A stretch of DNA of 64,000 bases, taken from assembly GCF_000237995.1 (NCBI RefSeq), contig NC_016605.1, positions 1,426,001 through 1,490,000 of the forward strand, given 5' to 3'. Source of the stretch: Pediococcus claussenii ATCC BAA-344 (GTDB taxonomy: Bacteria; Bacillota; Bacilli; Lactobacillales; Lactobacillaceae). The notes under the pieces are model-generated. The model saw only the letters and a program-made list of their open reading frames with translations. It was not told the DNA's origin and ran no database searches. The translations under genes were made by a program, and so were the position numbers. This document shows positions 44,264-54,219 of this stretch, piece by piece. The stretch's first letter is position 1, and every line of letters starts with the position of its first letter.

Positions 44264-44645
44264 GCCAGTTCCTATGAGGCGTACTTCGCCCATAGGAATG
44301 GACAGCGTATGAGTATTAGGTTTTGTGGAACAAAACATTCCTTACTTGACGAGCTAGCGCCAGTTCCTATGAGGCCGTAACTTCGCCCATAGGAATGGAC
44401 AGCGTATGAGTATTAGGTTTTGTGGAACAAAACATTCCTTACTTGACGAGCTAGCGCCAGTTCCTATGAGGCGTACTTCGCCCATAGGAATGGACAGCGT
44501 ATGAGTATTAGGTTTTGTGGAACAAAACATTCCTTACTTGACGAGCTAGCGCCAGTTCCTATGAGGCGTACTTCGCCCATAGGAATGGACAGCGTACGAG
44601 TATCTCGGCTTTGTGCAACAAAGCCTGCCTTACTTGACGAGCTAG
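44264..44645 (-). repeat. Four tandem 95-97 bp units of the modular repeat
   Basis: Units begin at 44264, 44359, 44456 and 44551 with GCCAGTTCCTATGAGGC and each hold the TTCCTATG/CATAGGAA hairpin, the GGACAGCGTA stretch, the hairpin around TTTTGTGGAACAAAA, and TACTTGACGAGCTAGC. The first three are almost identical (the second has two extra bases); the fourth carries the GCTTTGTGCAACAAAGC version of the second hairpin and continues into the array at 44646-45010. Confidence 0.92.
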
Positions 44646-45007
44646 CATTCCTCAAAAGCTAAACGGGTTGATTCACTCTCTATCTGAAATGAGTTACTCA
44701 ACCCAACTTTCTGTGGATAACCAAGAACGGAGCCTTGACTAACCCCGTCAAAGCCCCGTTCTCTGTTGCCAGTTCCTATGAGGCGTACTTCGCCCATAGG
44801 AATGGACAGCGTACGAGTATCCGGCTTTGTGAAACAAAGCCTGCCTTACTTGACGAGCTAGCATTCCTCAAATTGATTCACTCTCTATTTGAAACGAATT
44901 CCACAAACCAGCTTCCTCCGCTCAATCAAAAACGATAACTATGACCTAAACCGTCATAATTCTCGTTTTCTGTTGATGCTCAGAAGCTATTCGGTTTGTT
45001 CCATTCT

Positions 45008-45010
<3 letters not shown>
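44646..45010 (-). repeat. 3'-end modular repeat, copy 10 (after the GH1 glycosidase)
   Basis: On the minus strand TAGAGAATGGAACAAACCG supplies the TAG stop of the glycosidase. Then come GCTTCTGAGCATCAACAG, a constant-loop hairpin with AAAACGA/TCGTTTT arms (about 44929-44969), the GAGCGGAGGAAGCTGG linker, another AGAGAG end, the two smaller hairpins (from 44768), and a second constant-loop hairpin with arms AGAACGGAGC/GCCCCGTTCT (44724-44762). The tandem units at 44264-44645 follow. Confidence 0.88.
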
Positions 45011-46480
<1,470 letters not shown>

Positions 46481-46483
46481 TTA

Positions 46484-46499
46484 TTGTAAGCGCTCACAA
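46484..46499 (-). promoter_or_regulatory. cre site of the GH1 gene
   Basis: Minus-strand TTGTGAGCGCTTACAA fits the CcpA consensus WTGTNARCGNWWWCAW at every position. It lies 19 bases before the start codon, close to the ribosome site, where CcpA binding would block transcription. Confidence 0.9.
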
Positions 46500-46537
46500 C
46501 AACATCATAACAAATATTCAAATAAATTGTTATTAAA

Positions 46538-46575
46538 AAAATAACCATGAATTAAATTGTCATGGTTATTTTTGT
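46538..46575 (-). terminator. Intrinsic terminator of the ROK kinase gene
   Basis: AATAACCATGA and TCATGGTTATT arms with T-rich flank on the minus strand, between the fructokinase and glycosidase genes. Confidence 0.85.
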
Positions 46576-46588
46576 TTGCCCGCTTAAT

Positions 46589-47461
46589 TTATTTGGATTC
46601 GGCTAATTCTTTTACTGCTAACAATAATGCTCCCTTAATTCCAGCATCATCATCTAGCGCAATTCTAACAATGTATTTATCAATATCAGGAGTTGTTACG
46701 TAACCGTTCAAATATTTTTCAAATTTGACACGAATCTTTTTAATCAAATGCTCCTGGTGAATAACTCCCCCGCCAAAGATAATAATATCTGGCCGCAAAA
46801 ACAAAGTTGCATTTACACACGCTTGGGCAGCATAGTCCGCTACATAATCCCAAATTGGATCATCACTAGCAAGTTCAATAGCCTTCTTTCCAGCACGTTC
46901 CTCAATTGCTGGTCCAGCAGCCAATCCTTCAAAGCATTGATTAGCATGATAGGGACATTTTCCCTTATAATTATCTCCCTTAACTTGTCTAAGCAGAATA
47001 TGACCCATTTCTGGGTGCGAAATTCCCTGTAAAAACTCACCATTTTGGATATAACCAGCACCAACACCAGTACCAATTGTCCAGTAAAGCACATTACTTT
47101 TGCCAACACCTGCTCCTTGCATAGCTTCTGCATATCCAGCGACATTTACATCAGTTGTAAAACTAACCGGAATGTTTAACTTTTGCTTTAAAAAGCCCAC
47201 CATATTGTAGTCTTTCCAGCCTGGTTTAGGTGTACTAGTAATATAACCATACGTTTTCGAATTTTTATTTACATCAATGGGACCAAAAGAACCCACTCCA
47301 ATGGCATCAACTTCATTTGCCAAAAAGAAATCCGTTACCGATTCCATTGTTTCGCCTGGCTCTGTGGTTGGAATTCTAACCTGTTGTTCAACGTTTCCTT
47401 TTTCATCACCTATCGCACAAACAAATTTTGTACCGCCTGCTTCAATTGCACCAATTTTCAT
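46589..47461 (-). CDS. scrK: ROK family fructokinase
   Basis: 290 residues. GAIEAGGTKFVCAIGDEKG is the phosphate-binding loop, TGVGAGYIQNGEFLQG the ROK region, and GHILLRQVKGDNYKGKCPYHANQCFEGLAAGPAIEERAG holds the zinc-binding His-Cys cluster and the substrate motif of Firmicutes fructokinases. Product is fructose 6-phosphate, which enters the phosphoketolase route. Two palindromes lie upstream (47489-47504 and 47537-47550). It precedes the glycosidase on the same strand with a terminator between. Confidence 0.9.
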   Translation of the reverse strand: MKIGAIEAGGTKFVCAIGDEKGNVEQQVRIPTTEPGETMESVTDFFLANEVDAIGVGSFGPIDVNKNSKTYGYITSTPKPGWKDYNMVGFLKQKLNIPVSFTTDVNVAGYAEAMQGAGVGKSNVLYWTIGTGVGAGYIQNGEFLQGISHPEMGHILLRQVKGDNYKGKCPYHANQCFEGLAAGPAIEERAGKKAIELASDDPIWDYVADYAAQACVNATLFLRPDIIIFGGGVIHQEHLIKKIRVKFEKYLNGYVTTPDIDKYIVRIALDDDAGIKGALLLAVKELAESK

Positions 47462-47488
47462 TTTCGTAAACCTCTACTCTTATTTTTT

Positions 47489-47550
47489 AAAAGTATATAC
47501 TTTTTACGACTTAATATTAGCACATTTGTTTGTTATAGAAAACGTTTTCT
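47489..47550 (-). promoter_or_regulatory. Palindromes upstream of the fructokinase gene
   Basis: AGAAAACGTTTTCT (47537-47550) is a perfect palindrome with a cre-like core; AAAAGTATATACTTTT (47489-47504) is a second perfect palindrome that includes a TATACT -10 candidate. Confidence 0.55.
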
Positions 47551-47560
47551 TCAAAAATAC

Positions 47561-48697
47561 TTAGTTTGCGTCGTCCCAAACAGTTTCAGCAATTGTCTTA
47601 ACCAATGCTAGCTTCTTCCACTGTTCATCTTCAGTTAATTTATTACCTTCTTCGGTTGAAGCAAAACCACACTGCGTTGATAGCGCCAAATTTGCTAATG
47701 GAACCTGGGTTGTTGCGTCTTTAATACGAGCCTTGACTTCTTCAATATCTTCCAATTCAGGAAACTTAGAAGTAATCAATCCTAGTACTAGGCGCTTGTT
47801 TCGATCTCCATTCCAAATTCGACTCAGCGGTTTAAAATCACCCGATCGCACATTATCATATTCCAAAAACAGTCCATCGTAATTCAGTTGACCTAAATAA
47901 TCAGCAACATCATCATAACCACCCTCGAAAAGATAAGTTGATTTAAAGTTTCCACGACAAATGTGCGTAGTTACAGTTAGATCATCTGGTAATCCCTTTA
48001 ACAACTGATTAATCACCCGAACTGAATCTTCTGCCACCTGAACATATTTTTGATGTTCTTCTGGTTGGCCTGCTGTTTCATTTAGTTTACTAATCAGGAA
48101 CGCCCATGTGGTATCATCCAGCTGAACATAACGACATCCTAGATCATAAAAATGTTGAATCGTTTCATGATAGGCCGCTGCTAGATCGTCCAAATATTCG
48201 TCCCACGTTTGATAATATTCATTCCAACGGTCACTACGATTATCACGAAAAAGCATTGTTGGAGAAGGAATTGTTTGTTTTGCAAATACCTCATCATCGA
48301 CTATTTCATTTAGATATTGGAAGCTTTTAAAGAAAGGATGTTCTGGATTATATGCTATCTTTCCAACCAATTCAGCGTTATCCGTTCTTGTTTTATCGCC
48401 GTGAAACTTATAACTTTTTTCGTAATCGTAATGTCCAACACCTGTTAATCCCCATAAGAAGTCGAGATGCCACCAACTACGGTTAAACTCGCCGTCCGTT
48501 ACATCGTGGAATCCTAATTTTTCCTGTTCTTCAACTACTCGTTTTGTTTCAAGACGTTGAATTCGTGTTAACTCTTCCTGATCAATCGTCCCATCAGCAA
48601 AATCCTTATGCGCTTTCTTCAATATTTCTGGTCGTAGCAAGCTACCTACGAGGTCGTAACGGAATGGTTTTCTTAATGCTGTTTGTGTATTTGACAT
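47561..48697 (-). CDS. MetE C-terminal-like (cobalamin-independent) methionine synthase family protein
   Basis: 378 residues, corresponding only to the catalytic C-terminal half of MetE. Zinc ligands are in THICRGNF (His, Cys) and STQCGFAS (Cys), with a Glu in FLEYDN. Such short enzymes (YxjG/YxjH-like) methylate homocysteine with a donor not settled for this group. It lies twelve bases behind metQ in the T-box-controlled operon, so methionine uptake and synthesis are coupled. A well-placed GGAG precedes the ATG. Confidence 0.88.
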   Translation of the reverse strand: MSNTQTALRKPFRYDLVGSLLRPEILKKAHKDFADGTIDQEELTRIQRLETKRVVEEQEKLGFHDVTDGEFNRSWWHLDFLWGLTGVGHYDYEKSYKFHGDKTRTDNAELVGKIAYNPEHPFFKSFQYLNEIVDDEVFAKQTIPSPTMLFRDNRSDRWNEYYQTWDEYLDDLAAAYHETIQHFYDLGCRYVQLDDTTWAFLISKLNETAGQPEEHQKYVQVAEDSVRVINQLLKGLPDDLTVTTHICRGNFKSTYLFEGGYDDVADYLGQLNYDGLFLEYDNVRSGDFKPLSRIWNGDRNKRLVLGLITSKFPELEDIEEVKARIKDATTQVPLANLALSTQCGFASTEEGNKLTEDEQWKKLALVKTIAETVWDDAN

Positions 48698-48709
48698 AAT
48701 ATAATCTCC

Positions 48710-49582
48710 TTATTTTTCCAAATATGATAATGGTTTTCGTACTTCAATTTTAGTTCCAAAATACTTCTTTTTAATGTACTTTTGAATATCTTTTTTGTGA
48801 TACAGTTCGACTAATTTCTTAAAATTCTTATTGTTTTTATTTTTTTCAGCAGTTGCCAGCACATTAATATTATTTTTGGTACTTTGATTAACTTGTTCGT
48901 GATAAATTGAATCGGTTAAAACATGTAATCCACCCTCCAAAGCAATTGTATTTGAAATCAACACTGCGTCAACCTGATGTAATACTCGTGGCCCAGTATG
49001 ATCATCAATCGTTTTAAAGTTCAAATGCTTTGGATTATCCTTAATATCTGAGGTACCACTCAAGGCACCGAACCCTGCTTTGAGTTTGATTAAACCAGCT
49101 TTTTGCAAAAGTAACAAGTCACGTGACTCATCCGCTGGATCATTGGCAATTGCTATTGTTGCACCATTTGGAATATCATCAACACTACTATATTTTTTGG
49201 AATAAATTCCAAGCGGTTCAAGATAGGTTGTTCCAAGGGCAGCCAGTTTTCCTTGTGGATTTTGTTTATTATAGGCAACTAAATATGTCCAAGATTGAAA
49301 TGCGTTAACGTCTACATCTCCAGCAGAAGTTGCTTTATTCATTTGGACTCCGTCGGTAATCTGCTGTACATTAATTTTTAATCCTAGTTCTTTTGCATCA
49401 TTACTCTTTGCAATATGCTGCCAAATATCATAATCCGACCCCACGGAAGCTACTGTAATTGTCTTTTGCTGGCTTGCATTGCTCCGTAATCCACTGGTGG
49501 CTACATGAATTCCCAGGATAATCAGTGAACAAACAATTAAAACACCCAATATCCAGCTGATACTTCTGACCGTTTTTCTCAT
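48710..49582 (-). CDS. metQ: Methionine ABC transporter, substrate-binding protein
   Basis: About 290 residues, NlpA/MetQ family (KTITVASVGSDYDIWQHIAKS; VNAFQSWTYLVAYN; IAIANDPADESRDLLLLQKAGLIKLK). The N-terminal hydrophobic segment WILGVLIVCSLIILGIHVA has no standard lipobox: the cysteine is preceded by Val. The protein may be held by this helix rather than by a lipid. The ATG at 49582 has AGGGGG upstream. Third gene of the met operon. Confidence 0.9.
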   Translation of the reverse strand: MRKTVRSISWILGVLIVCSLIILGIHVATSGLRSNASQQKTITVASVGSDYDIWQHIAKSNDAKELGLKINVQQITDGVQMNKATSAGDVDVNAFQSWTYLVAYNKQNPQGKLAALGTTYLEPLGIYSKKYSSVDDIPNGATIAIANDPADESRDLLLLQKAGLIKLKAGFGALSGTSDIKDNPKHLNFKTIDDHTGPRVLHQVDAVLISNTIALEGGLHVLTDSIYHEQVNQSTKNNINVLATAEKNKNNKNFKKLVELYHKKDIQKYIKKKYFGTKIEVRKPLSYLEK

Positions 49583-49594
49583 GCGCACCACCCC

Positions 49595-50266
49595 CTAAAA
49601 TCGTTGAAATCGCTTGGCAAGCCAGTCGCCAGTAATCTGAATCAAAAAAATAATAACTAAAATAATTAACATTGCTACAATTGTTACATCATTTTCAAAC
49701 CGCGCGTAGCCCACACTAATTGCAATATCGCCCAAACCACCAGATCCAATCGCACCGGCAACCGTTGTCAAACTAACCAAACTTATGATAGTAAAAGTAG
49801 AGGCACGAATCACATCTGGCAATCCTTCACGTAAATAAACCGAAAAAATAATTTCGATTGGACTAGATCCCATTGCTTGCGCTGCTTCGATCACACCTGG
49901 TTCAATCTCAAGTAAGGCATTTTGAACCTGCCTAGCATAAAATGGAAATATTCCAAATATCAACGGAATTAATGCAGCAGTTGTACCAACTGTTGTTCCA
50001 ATCAGATACTGGGTTAATGGTGCAATCACTGCCAGTAAGATAATAAATGGAATCGAGCGTAAAACGTTCACCACTTTATCTGTGAAGGAATAAATAATTG
50101 AATCTTCTAATATCCCGTTGGGTTGGGTAACAACCAGCACTATTCCCACTGCTAATCCAATTATTCCAGCAATTAAAGCTGATACAATCGTCATATACAG
50201 GGTGGACCACGTTGCAGAAATAAACTGCTGTTTCATATTTATTACGTTAGGAATCCATGCTGCCAT
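49595..50266 (-). CDS. metI: Methionine ABC transporter permease
   Basis: 223 residues with five membrane segments. The EAA-type loop EAAQAMGSSPIEIIFSVYLREGLPDV that docks on the ATPase is intact. The start codon is one base from the metN stop, so translation is coupled. Confidence 0.93.
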   Translation of the reverse strand: MAAWIPNVINMKQQFISATWSTLYMTIVSALIAGIIGLAVGIVLVVTQPNGILEDSIIYSFTDKVVNVLRSIPFIILLAVIAPLTQYLIGTTVGTTAALIPLIFGIFPFYARQVQNALLEIEPGVIEAAQAMGSSPIEIIFSVYLREGLPDVIRASTFTIISLVSLTTVAGAIGSGGLGDIAISVGYARFENDVTIVAMLIILVIIFLIQITGDWLAKRFQRF

Positions 50267-50267
50267 A

Positions 50268-51350
50268 CTATGCTTCCTCCTCCGTTATTTTAGTTAAATC
50301 TATGATGCTTGTTTTAACTCCATTTTGTTGTAAAACACTGATCGATTCTTCAATAGCCTCATCTGGCCCAGTCAAAACAGCAATCATATATCCAACGCTA
50401 ACTCCATCAATTTGATCCACATTTGCAAACAAAATATTTGCATCCACATGGTAATCTCGCGCAAGTTCTGAAATCAAGCTCTGCTTAGATGAGTTCCCAA
50501 TAAAGTTTAATTGCACCAACTTTTGACCACCTGACAGATTTCTAACTTGAACATCATTTTTTATACGAACCAGAGCTGAACGTATATTGGTTGAGGTATC
50601 CACAAAATCAGCAGTTAGTTTTTTCTTAGGTTGGGTAAATACTTTTGAAACTGGACCTTGTTCAATAATTGAACCATTTTCAATTACCGCAACGTTATGA
50701 CAAATCGTCTTTATCACGTTCATTTCATGGGTAATTAATACAATTGTTAAATTCAATTCTTGCTTCAATCGTTTCAATAGCTTTAGAATCGAATCAGTTG
50801 TTTTGGGATCCAATGCACTGGTTGCTTCATCAGAAATTAGTACATCAGGGTTACTAGCTAAGGCACGTGCAATCGCGACTCGTTGCTTTTGCCCTCCTGA
50901 TAGTTGATCAGGGTATGATTTTGCATAAGTGCTTAATCCAACAGTTTCAAGTAATTCACTAACCCTTTTTTGACGATCCACTTTACTAATTTTTTCATGA
51001 AGTAACGGATATTCCACATTGTTGAAAACGGTTCTTGAATCCATAAGGTTAAAATGTTGAAAAATCATACCGATTTTCTTTCTTGATGCTCGTAACTGCT
51101 TGGCTGGTAGATCCAATAAGGACTCATTGTTAACGATTACCTGTCCAGATGTCGGTCGTTGTAATAAATTAATCACTCTTACCAGAGTACTTTTACCGGC
51201 ACCAGAGTAACCAATAATTCCGTAAATATCGCCCCGATCAATCTGTAAATCAACCTTATCAACTGCTTTAATTGCAGCTTCATCTTTATGAAAAACAACC
51301 GAAATATTTTTTAAATCAATAATTGCATCTTTTTGTATTTGTTCACTCAT
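50268..51350 (-). CDS. metN: Methionine ABC transporter ATP-binding protein
   Basis: 360 residues. Walker A GYSGAGKST, signature LSGGQKQRVAIARAL, Walker B VLISDEATSALD and H-loop ITHEM are present, and the C-terminal NIL domain (about residues 265-345) that senses intracellular methionine is there as well. First gene of the operon, directly behind a Met T-box. Confidence 0.95.
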   Translation of the reverse strand: MSEQIQKDAIIDLKNISVVFHKDEAAIKAVDKVDLQIDRGDIYGIIGYSGAGKSTLVRVINLLQRPTSGQVIVNNESLLDLPAKQLRASRKKIGMIFQHFNLMDSRTVFNNVEYPLLHEKISKVDRQKRVSELLETVGLSTYAKSYPDQLSGGQKQRVAIARALASNPDVLISDEATSALDPKTTDSILKLLKRLKQELNLTIVLITHEMNVIKTICHNVAVIENGSIIEQGPVSKVFTQPKKKLTADFVDTSTNIRSALVRIKNDVQVRNLSGGQKLVQLNFIGNSSKQSLISELARDYHVDANILFANVDQIDGVSVGYMIAVLTGPDEAIEESISVLQQNGVKTSIIDLTKITEEEA

Positions 51351-51383
51351 ACCCTAACCCTCCCGTTTATATCTATTTTTAAA

Positions 51384-51660
51384 ACAAAAAAGCATCCGAC
51401 CTCTAACAAAATTGTTAAAGGACGAATGCTTTCGCGGTACCACCTTACTTTGTCTATTTCTCACAAAATAGACCTCACTGGTACCCTAATAAGAGCGATA
51501 CCCGGCAATGTAACGGTTGCTACCGTCCAACCAGCGTGAACCAGTTAGCTTTCTCTGAGCTCATCTTCATCAGTCTTCTCAATATCCGGTCTCACCATTC
51601 GGACTCTCTTTATCAGAGTTAACTAATTACTCTTCTCATCTTCGTTTTAATTAGATTAAA
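51384..51660 (-). promoter_or_regulatory. T-box riboswitch (tRNA-Met) upstream of metNIQ
   Basis: On the minus strand the T-box AAGGTGGTACCGCG (about 51428-51447) is followed by a terminator with arms AGCATTCGTCC and GGTCGGATGCT and six T (51387-51432). Upstream is a stem I with the AGTA bulge (AAGAGTAATTA) and a GAATGGTGAGACC distal part; ATGA triplets on its 3' side could be the specifier. Uncharged tRNA-Met would favour the antiterminator and transcription of methionine uptake genes. Confidence 0.93.
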
Positions 51661-51676
51661 GTTAAATGTTGATTAG

Positions 51677-51705
51677 AGTATACAAACTAGTTTCTGCTTT
51701 GTCAA
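51677..51705 (-). promoter_or_regulatory. Promoter of the met operon
   Basis: TTGACA (51700-51705) and TATACT (51677-51682) on the minus strand, spacer exactly 17 bases, upstream of the T-box. Confidence 0.9.
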
Positions 51706-51766
51706 ATTAATTTTTCAAAATTCTATGCTACAATTTTAAATAAATAATTAAAACGAGGTCATCATC

Positions 51767-52111
51767 ATGAATATTGGTCCCCTATCCGAGTGGGTTACCG
51801 CAATCGCCGAAACAATCGCCGTTTGCGTGGCACTTTTTTTACCAATGATTACGCAATCCCGCGAAAGGCATCGTCGTGAGATTAAATTTAAACGCATGAT
51901 TACAAAATTAACAAACGAAACTTTAGCTGGAGATGACGAAGCTAGACAAGAACTAGCTTCATTCCTTCGTATTTCTTTATACATAGTACAATCTTCCAAA
52001 GAAGACGATATTATGGATATTGGTTCTCGCATTAACGATATCCTCAGCAAGCCTAACCTTGAACCCACTGATAAAAAGCATATTCAAGAACTTTTAACAC
52101 AACTGTCCTAA
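51767..52111 (+). CDS. Small protein with one N-terminal membrane segment
   Basis: 114 residues. Residues about 8-28 are hydrophobic, followed by a basic patch (QSRERHRREIKFKR) and a soluble helical tail. No family recognised. GAGG lies nine bases before the ATG. Monocistronic between the met promoter and an empty region. Confidence 0.6.
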   Translation: MNIGPLSEWVTAIAETIAVCVALFLPMITQSRERHRREIKFKRMITKLTNETLAGDDEARQELASFLRISLYIVQSSKEDDIMDIGSRINDILSKPNLEPTDKKHIQELLTQLS

Positions 52112-52498
52112 ACAATATGAATAATGGATTTCAATTAAGCTCAGTGAGCGCTGTTTTCAAACCATTTTCAATGTATTTTGTCGCGCCATCTTACTTTTGA
52201 AAACACTGTAGTTAAGATACAAATCAGTCTCACTTTGCATTATTGGCCCATAATTACCAACCTGGGTTTCTTAAGGGTATCTTTGTAATCTTGGCATACC
52301 CATGTAGAAACATTAATACAATATTTCAAAGGCTTGGAATGCTCTGCCAATAATGTGCACTTTATTAAATCCCTTTTCCCTCAATAAAATTCATCAATGT
52401 ATTCATTGATCTCACGTCTAATTCTTAAAGCCCCGCAACCTGTTTTGAAATTATATTACGCGTGTGCATTGAAAATTCGAGTGTCCTGTCTTCGCAAA
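52112..52498. other. Gene-free stretch of nearly 390 bases
   Basis: No frame gives a recognisable protein, though some minus-strand pieces (MHTRNIISKQVAGL, SMNTLMNFIEGKGI) look like interrupted coding sequence. No hairpin of the 3'-end repeat family, no terminator with a T-run, and no promoter stands out. It may be a decayed gene or insertion. Confidence 0.3.
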
Positions 52499-53110
52499 TC
52501 ATTCTATATGATGAATGTTTTTAATTAAATCGTTTGCCAATGTATATCTAGATGTTGTAATAATTTCAGCCACTTTTTCTGGGCTTTCTGGATTTTTCTT
52601 GGAGACCCAATATTGAATAATTGTTAAAATATCACTAAAGAAAATTCGCATCACATAATCTGTTGGAATTTCTTTATAAAACTCCATGTTTTCAGAATCC
52701 TCATCGAGCGTCTCAAATAAAATCTGTACAAATTCACTTTCCATTTTATTAGCAAAATTAGCATCGCCATTCATACTGAGCAATACTTGATAACTTTCAA
52801 AATCATCCCTAATAATTCTCATCATTTCAAGAAAAATTGGATATATAATTCTAGCGCTCGCACTTTGAGAAGTTAATTTAATTGCTTCTTTCAGTTTTTG
52901 ATTTCCTTCAATTTCAAATTTACTCAGCAAATAATTTTCAAACTTCTGCACTAAGTCATCCTTTCCCTTAAAGTATAAGTAGAAGGTTGCCCTACTAATT
53001 TCTGCTAACCTGACTAACTCTGTAACTTCAATCTGGTTAAGTGGTTTTATCTTAATTAATTTTACCAATGCCCCATAAATCGCAATTTGTGACTTCGTAT
53101 TATTCTTCAT
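52499..53110 (-). CDS. TetR family regulator
   Basis: 203 residues. The HTH is VTELVRLAEISRATFYLYFKGKDDLVQKF. The ATG at 53110 has GGAAG six bases upstream; the frame continues much further upstream but without homologous content. Divergent from the amidohydrolase gene, with about 100 AT-rich bases between, so it probably controls that gene. Confidence 0.85.
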   Translation of the reverse strand: MKNNTKSQIAIYGALVKLIKIKPLNQIEVTELVRLAEISRATFYLYFKGKDDLVQKFENYLLSKFEIEGNQKLKEAIKLTSQSASARIIYPIFLEMMRIIRDDFESYQVLLSMNGDANFANKMESEFVQILFETLDEDSENMEFYKEIPTDYVMRIFFSDILTIIQYWVSKKNPESPEKVAEIITTSRYTLANDLIKNIHHIE

Positions 53111-53209
53111 AATAAACTTCCAACTGCTTTCTAAACACATTTTAAAATCTGTATATAAACAAATATATCTTTTACCTCTAAAATGTTCCTTAAAACAAGG
53201 AGGCAAAAT

Positions 53210-54148
53210 ATGTATACTAATAAAATTGATTTTCACACCCATTATCTACCACAAAGTTACAAAAATGCATTAAAGAAGCATATTCCTGGGGATCCTGATG
53301 GATGGCCTACTCCCGACACGTGGACGATAGCGACCACTCTGGAGTTCATGCAACAAAACGGAATTAATTATTCGGTTTTATCTCTTTCATCACCCCATAT
53401 CAATTTTGGTAACCGGGAAGAAACATTTGAATTAGCCCATGATGCTAATTTACAAGGTTACCAACTTTACCAACAACATCCTGACAAGTTAGGATTTCTT
53501 GCTACCTTACCAATACCATATGAGGAAGATTCGATTGAAGAGTACCAAAATGCTACTGAAAATTATGGTGCGTTAGGGGTAACTGTTCCCACCAACAGTC
53601 GCGGCGTATATTTTGGAACGCCTTTATTAGAGAACTTATACAAGAAATTAAATAAGGACAACGCAATCGTTGCTTTGCATCCTAACGAACCCTCAATTTT
53701 ACCAAAAAATGTTGATATTGATCTTCCGGCTCCGTTGCTCGGATTCTTCATGGATACTACAATGACATTTGTAAATCTACTGCAACATCATTTCTTTGAA
53801 AAGTATCCAGATATTCGTTTAATCATACCTCATGCCGGTGCGTTTCTAGGAATTCTAGATGATCGAATTGCACAATTTATGAAGGTCAAATATCAAGTTG
53901 ACGTATACGAAATCATGCAACAAGTTTATTTTGATCTAGCTGGCGCTGTGTTGCCACGCCAATTACCAACTATTCTCAGTCTTGCAAATGAATCACATAT
54001 TCTTTACGGAAGTGATATTCCTTATACCCCTCTTAATGGAGCAAACCAACTGCGTGTCGCATTAGAAAACTCAAAGCAAATTTCAAAAGCTCAAAAGCAG
54101 AAGTTCTTTACAGATAATGCTAAAGAACTCTTGACTATGGCTAAATAA
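53210..54148 (+). CDS. Amidohydrolase family protein (ACMSD/decarboxylase-like)
   Basis: 312 residues, TIM-barrel amidohydrolase. Metal ligands: KIDFHTHYLP (HxH) at the start, ALHPNEPS, IIPHAGAFLGIL and YGSDIPYTP. The combination is that of the ACMSD group, which includes decarboxylases of aromatic acids (resorcylate, 6-methylsalicylate) and some hydrolases. Substrate unknown. AAGGAGG lies six bases before the ATG. Controlled in all likelihood by the divergent TetR protein. Confidence 0.85.
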   Translation: MYTNKIDFHTHYLPQSYKNALKKHIPGDPDGWPTPDTWTIATTLEFMQQNGINYSVLSLSSPHINFGNREETFELAHDANLQGYQLYQQHPDKLGFLATLPIPYEEDSIEEYQNATENYGALGVTVPTNSRGVYFGTPLLENLYKKLNKDNAIVALHPNEPSILPKNVDIDLPAPLLGFFMDTTMTFVNLLQHHFFEKYPDIRLIIPHAGAFLGILDDRIAQFMKVKYQVDVYEIMQQVYFDLAGAVLPRQLPTILSLANESHILYGSDIPYTPLNGANQLRVALENSKQISKAQKQKFFTDNAKELLTMAK

Positions 54149-54159
54149 AATATTCACAA

Positions 54160-54217
54160 TAAAAAACGCTGAACTTTAACCAGTACATGTCTGATTTTCT
54201 GTCTTCAGCGTTTTTTT
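54160..54217. terminator. Bidirectional intrinsic terminator
   Basis: AAAAAACGCTGAA and TTCAGCGTTTTTTT arms; long loop. Lies between the amidohydrolase and the convergent fbp. Confidence 0.8.
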
Positions 54218-54219
54218 GT

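Noticed and set aside
44264-44645. CRISPR array
   Set aside because: The 95-bp units are contiguous and nearly identical, with no unique spacers, and no cas gene is in the window.
44464-44655. Open frames of 60-95 codons inside the repeat arrays (also at 1910-2137, 27669-27866, 44735-44938, 62631-62900)
   Set aside because: They recur because the same repeat is translated each time; they lack ribosome sites and their codons change with hairpin compensation rather than with protein conservation.
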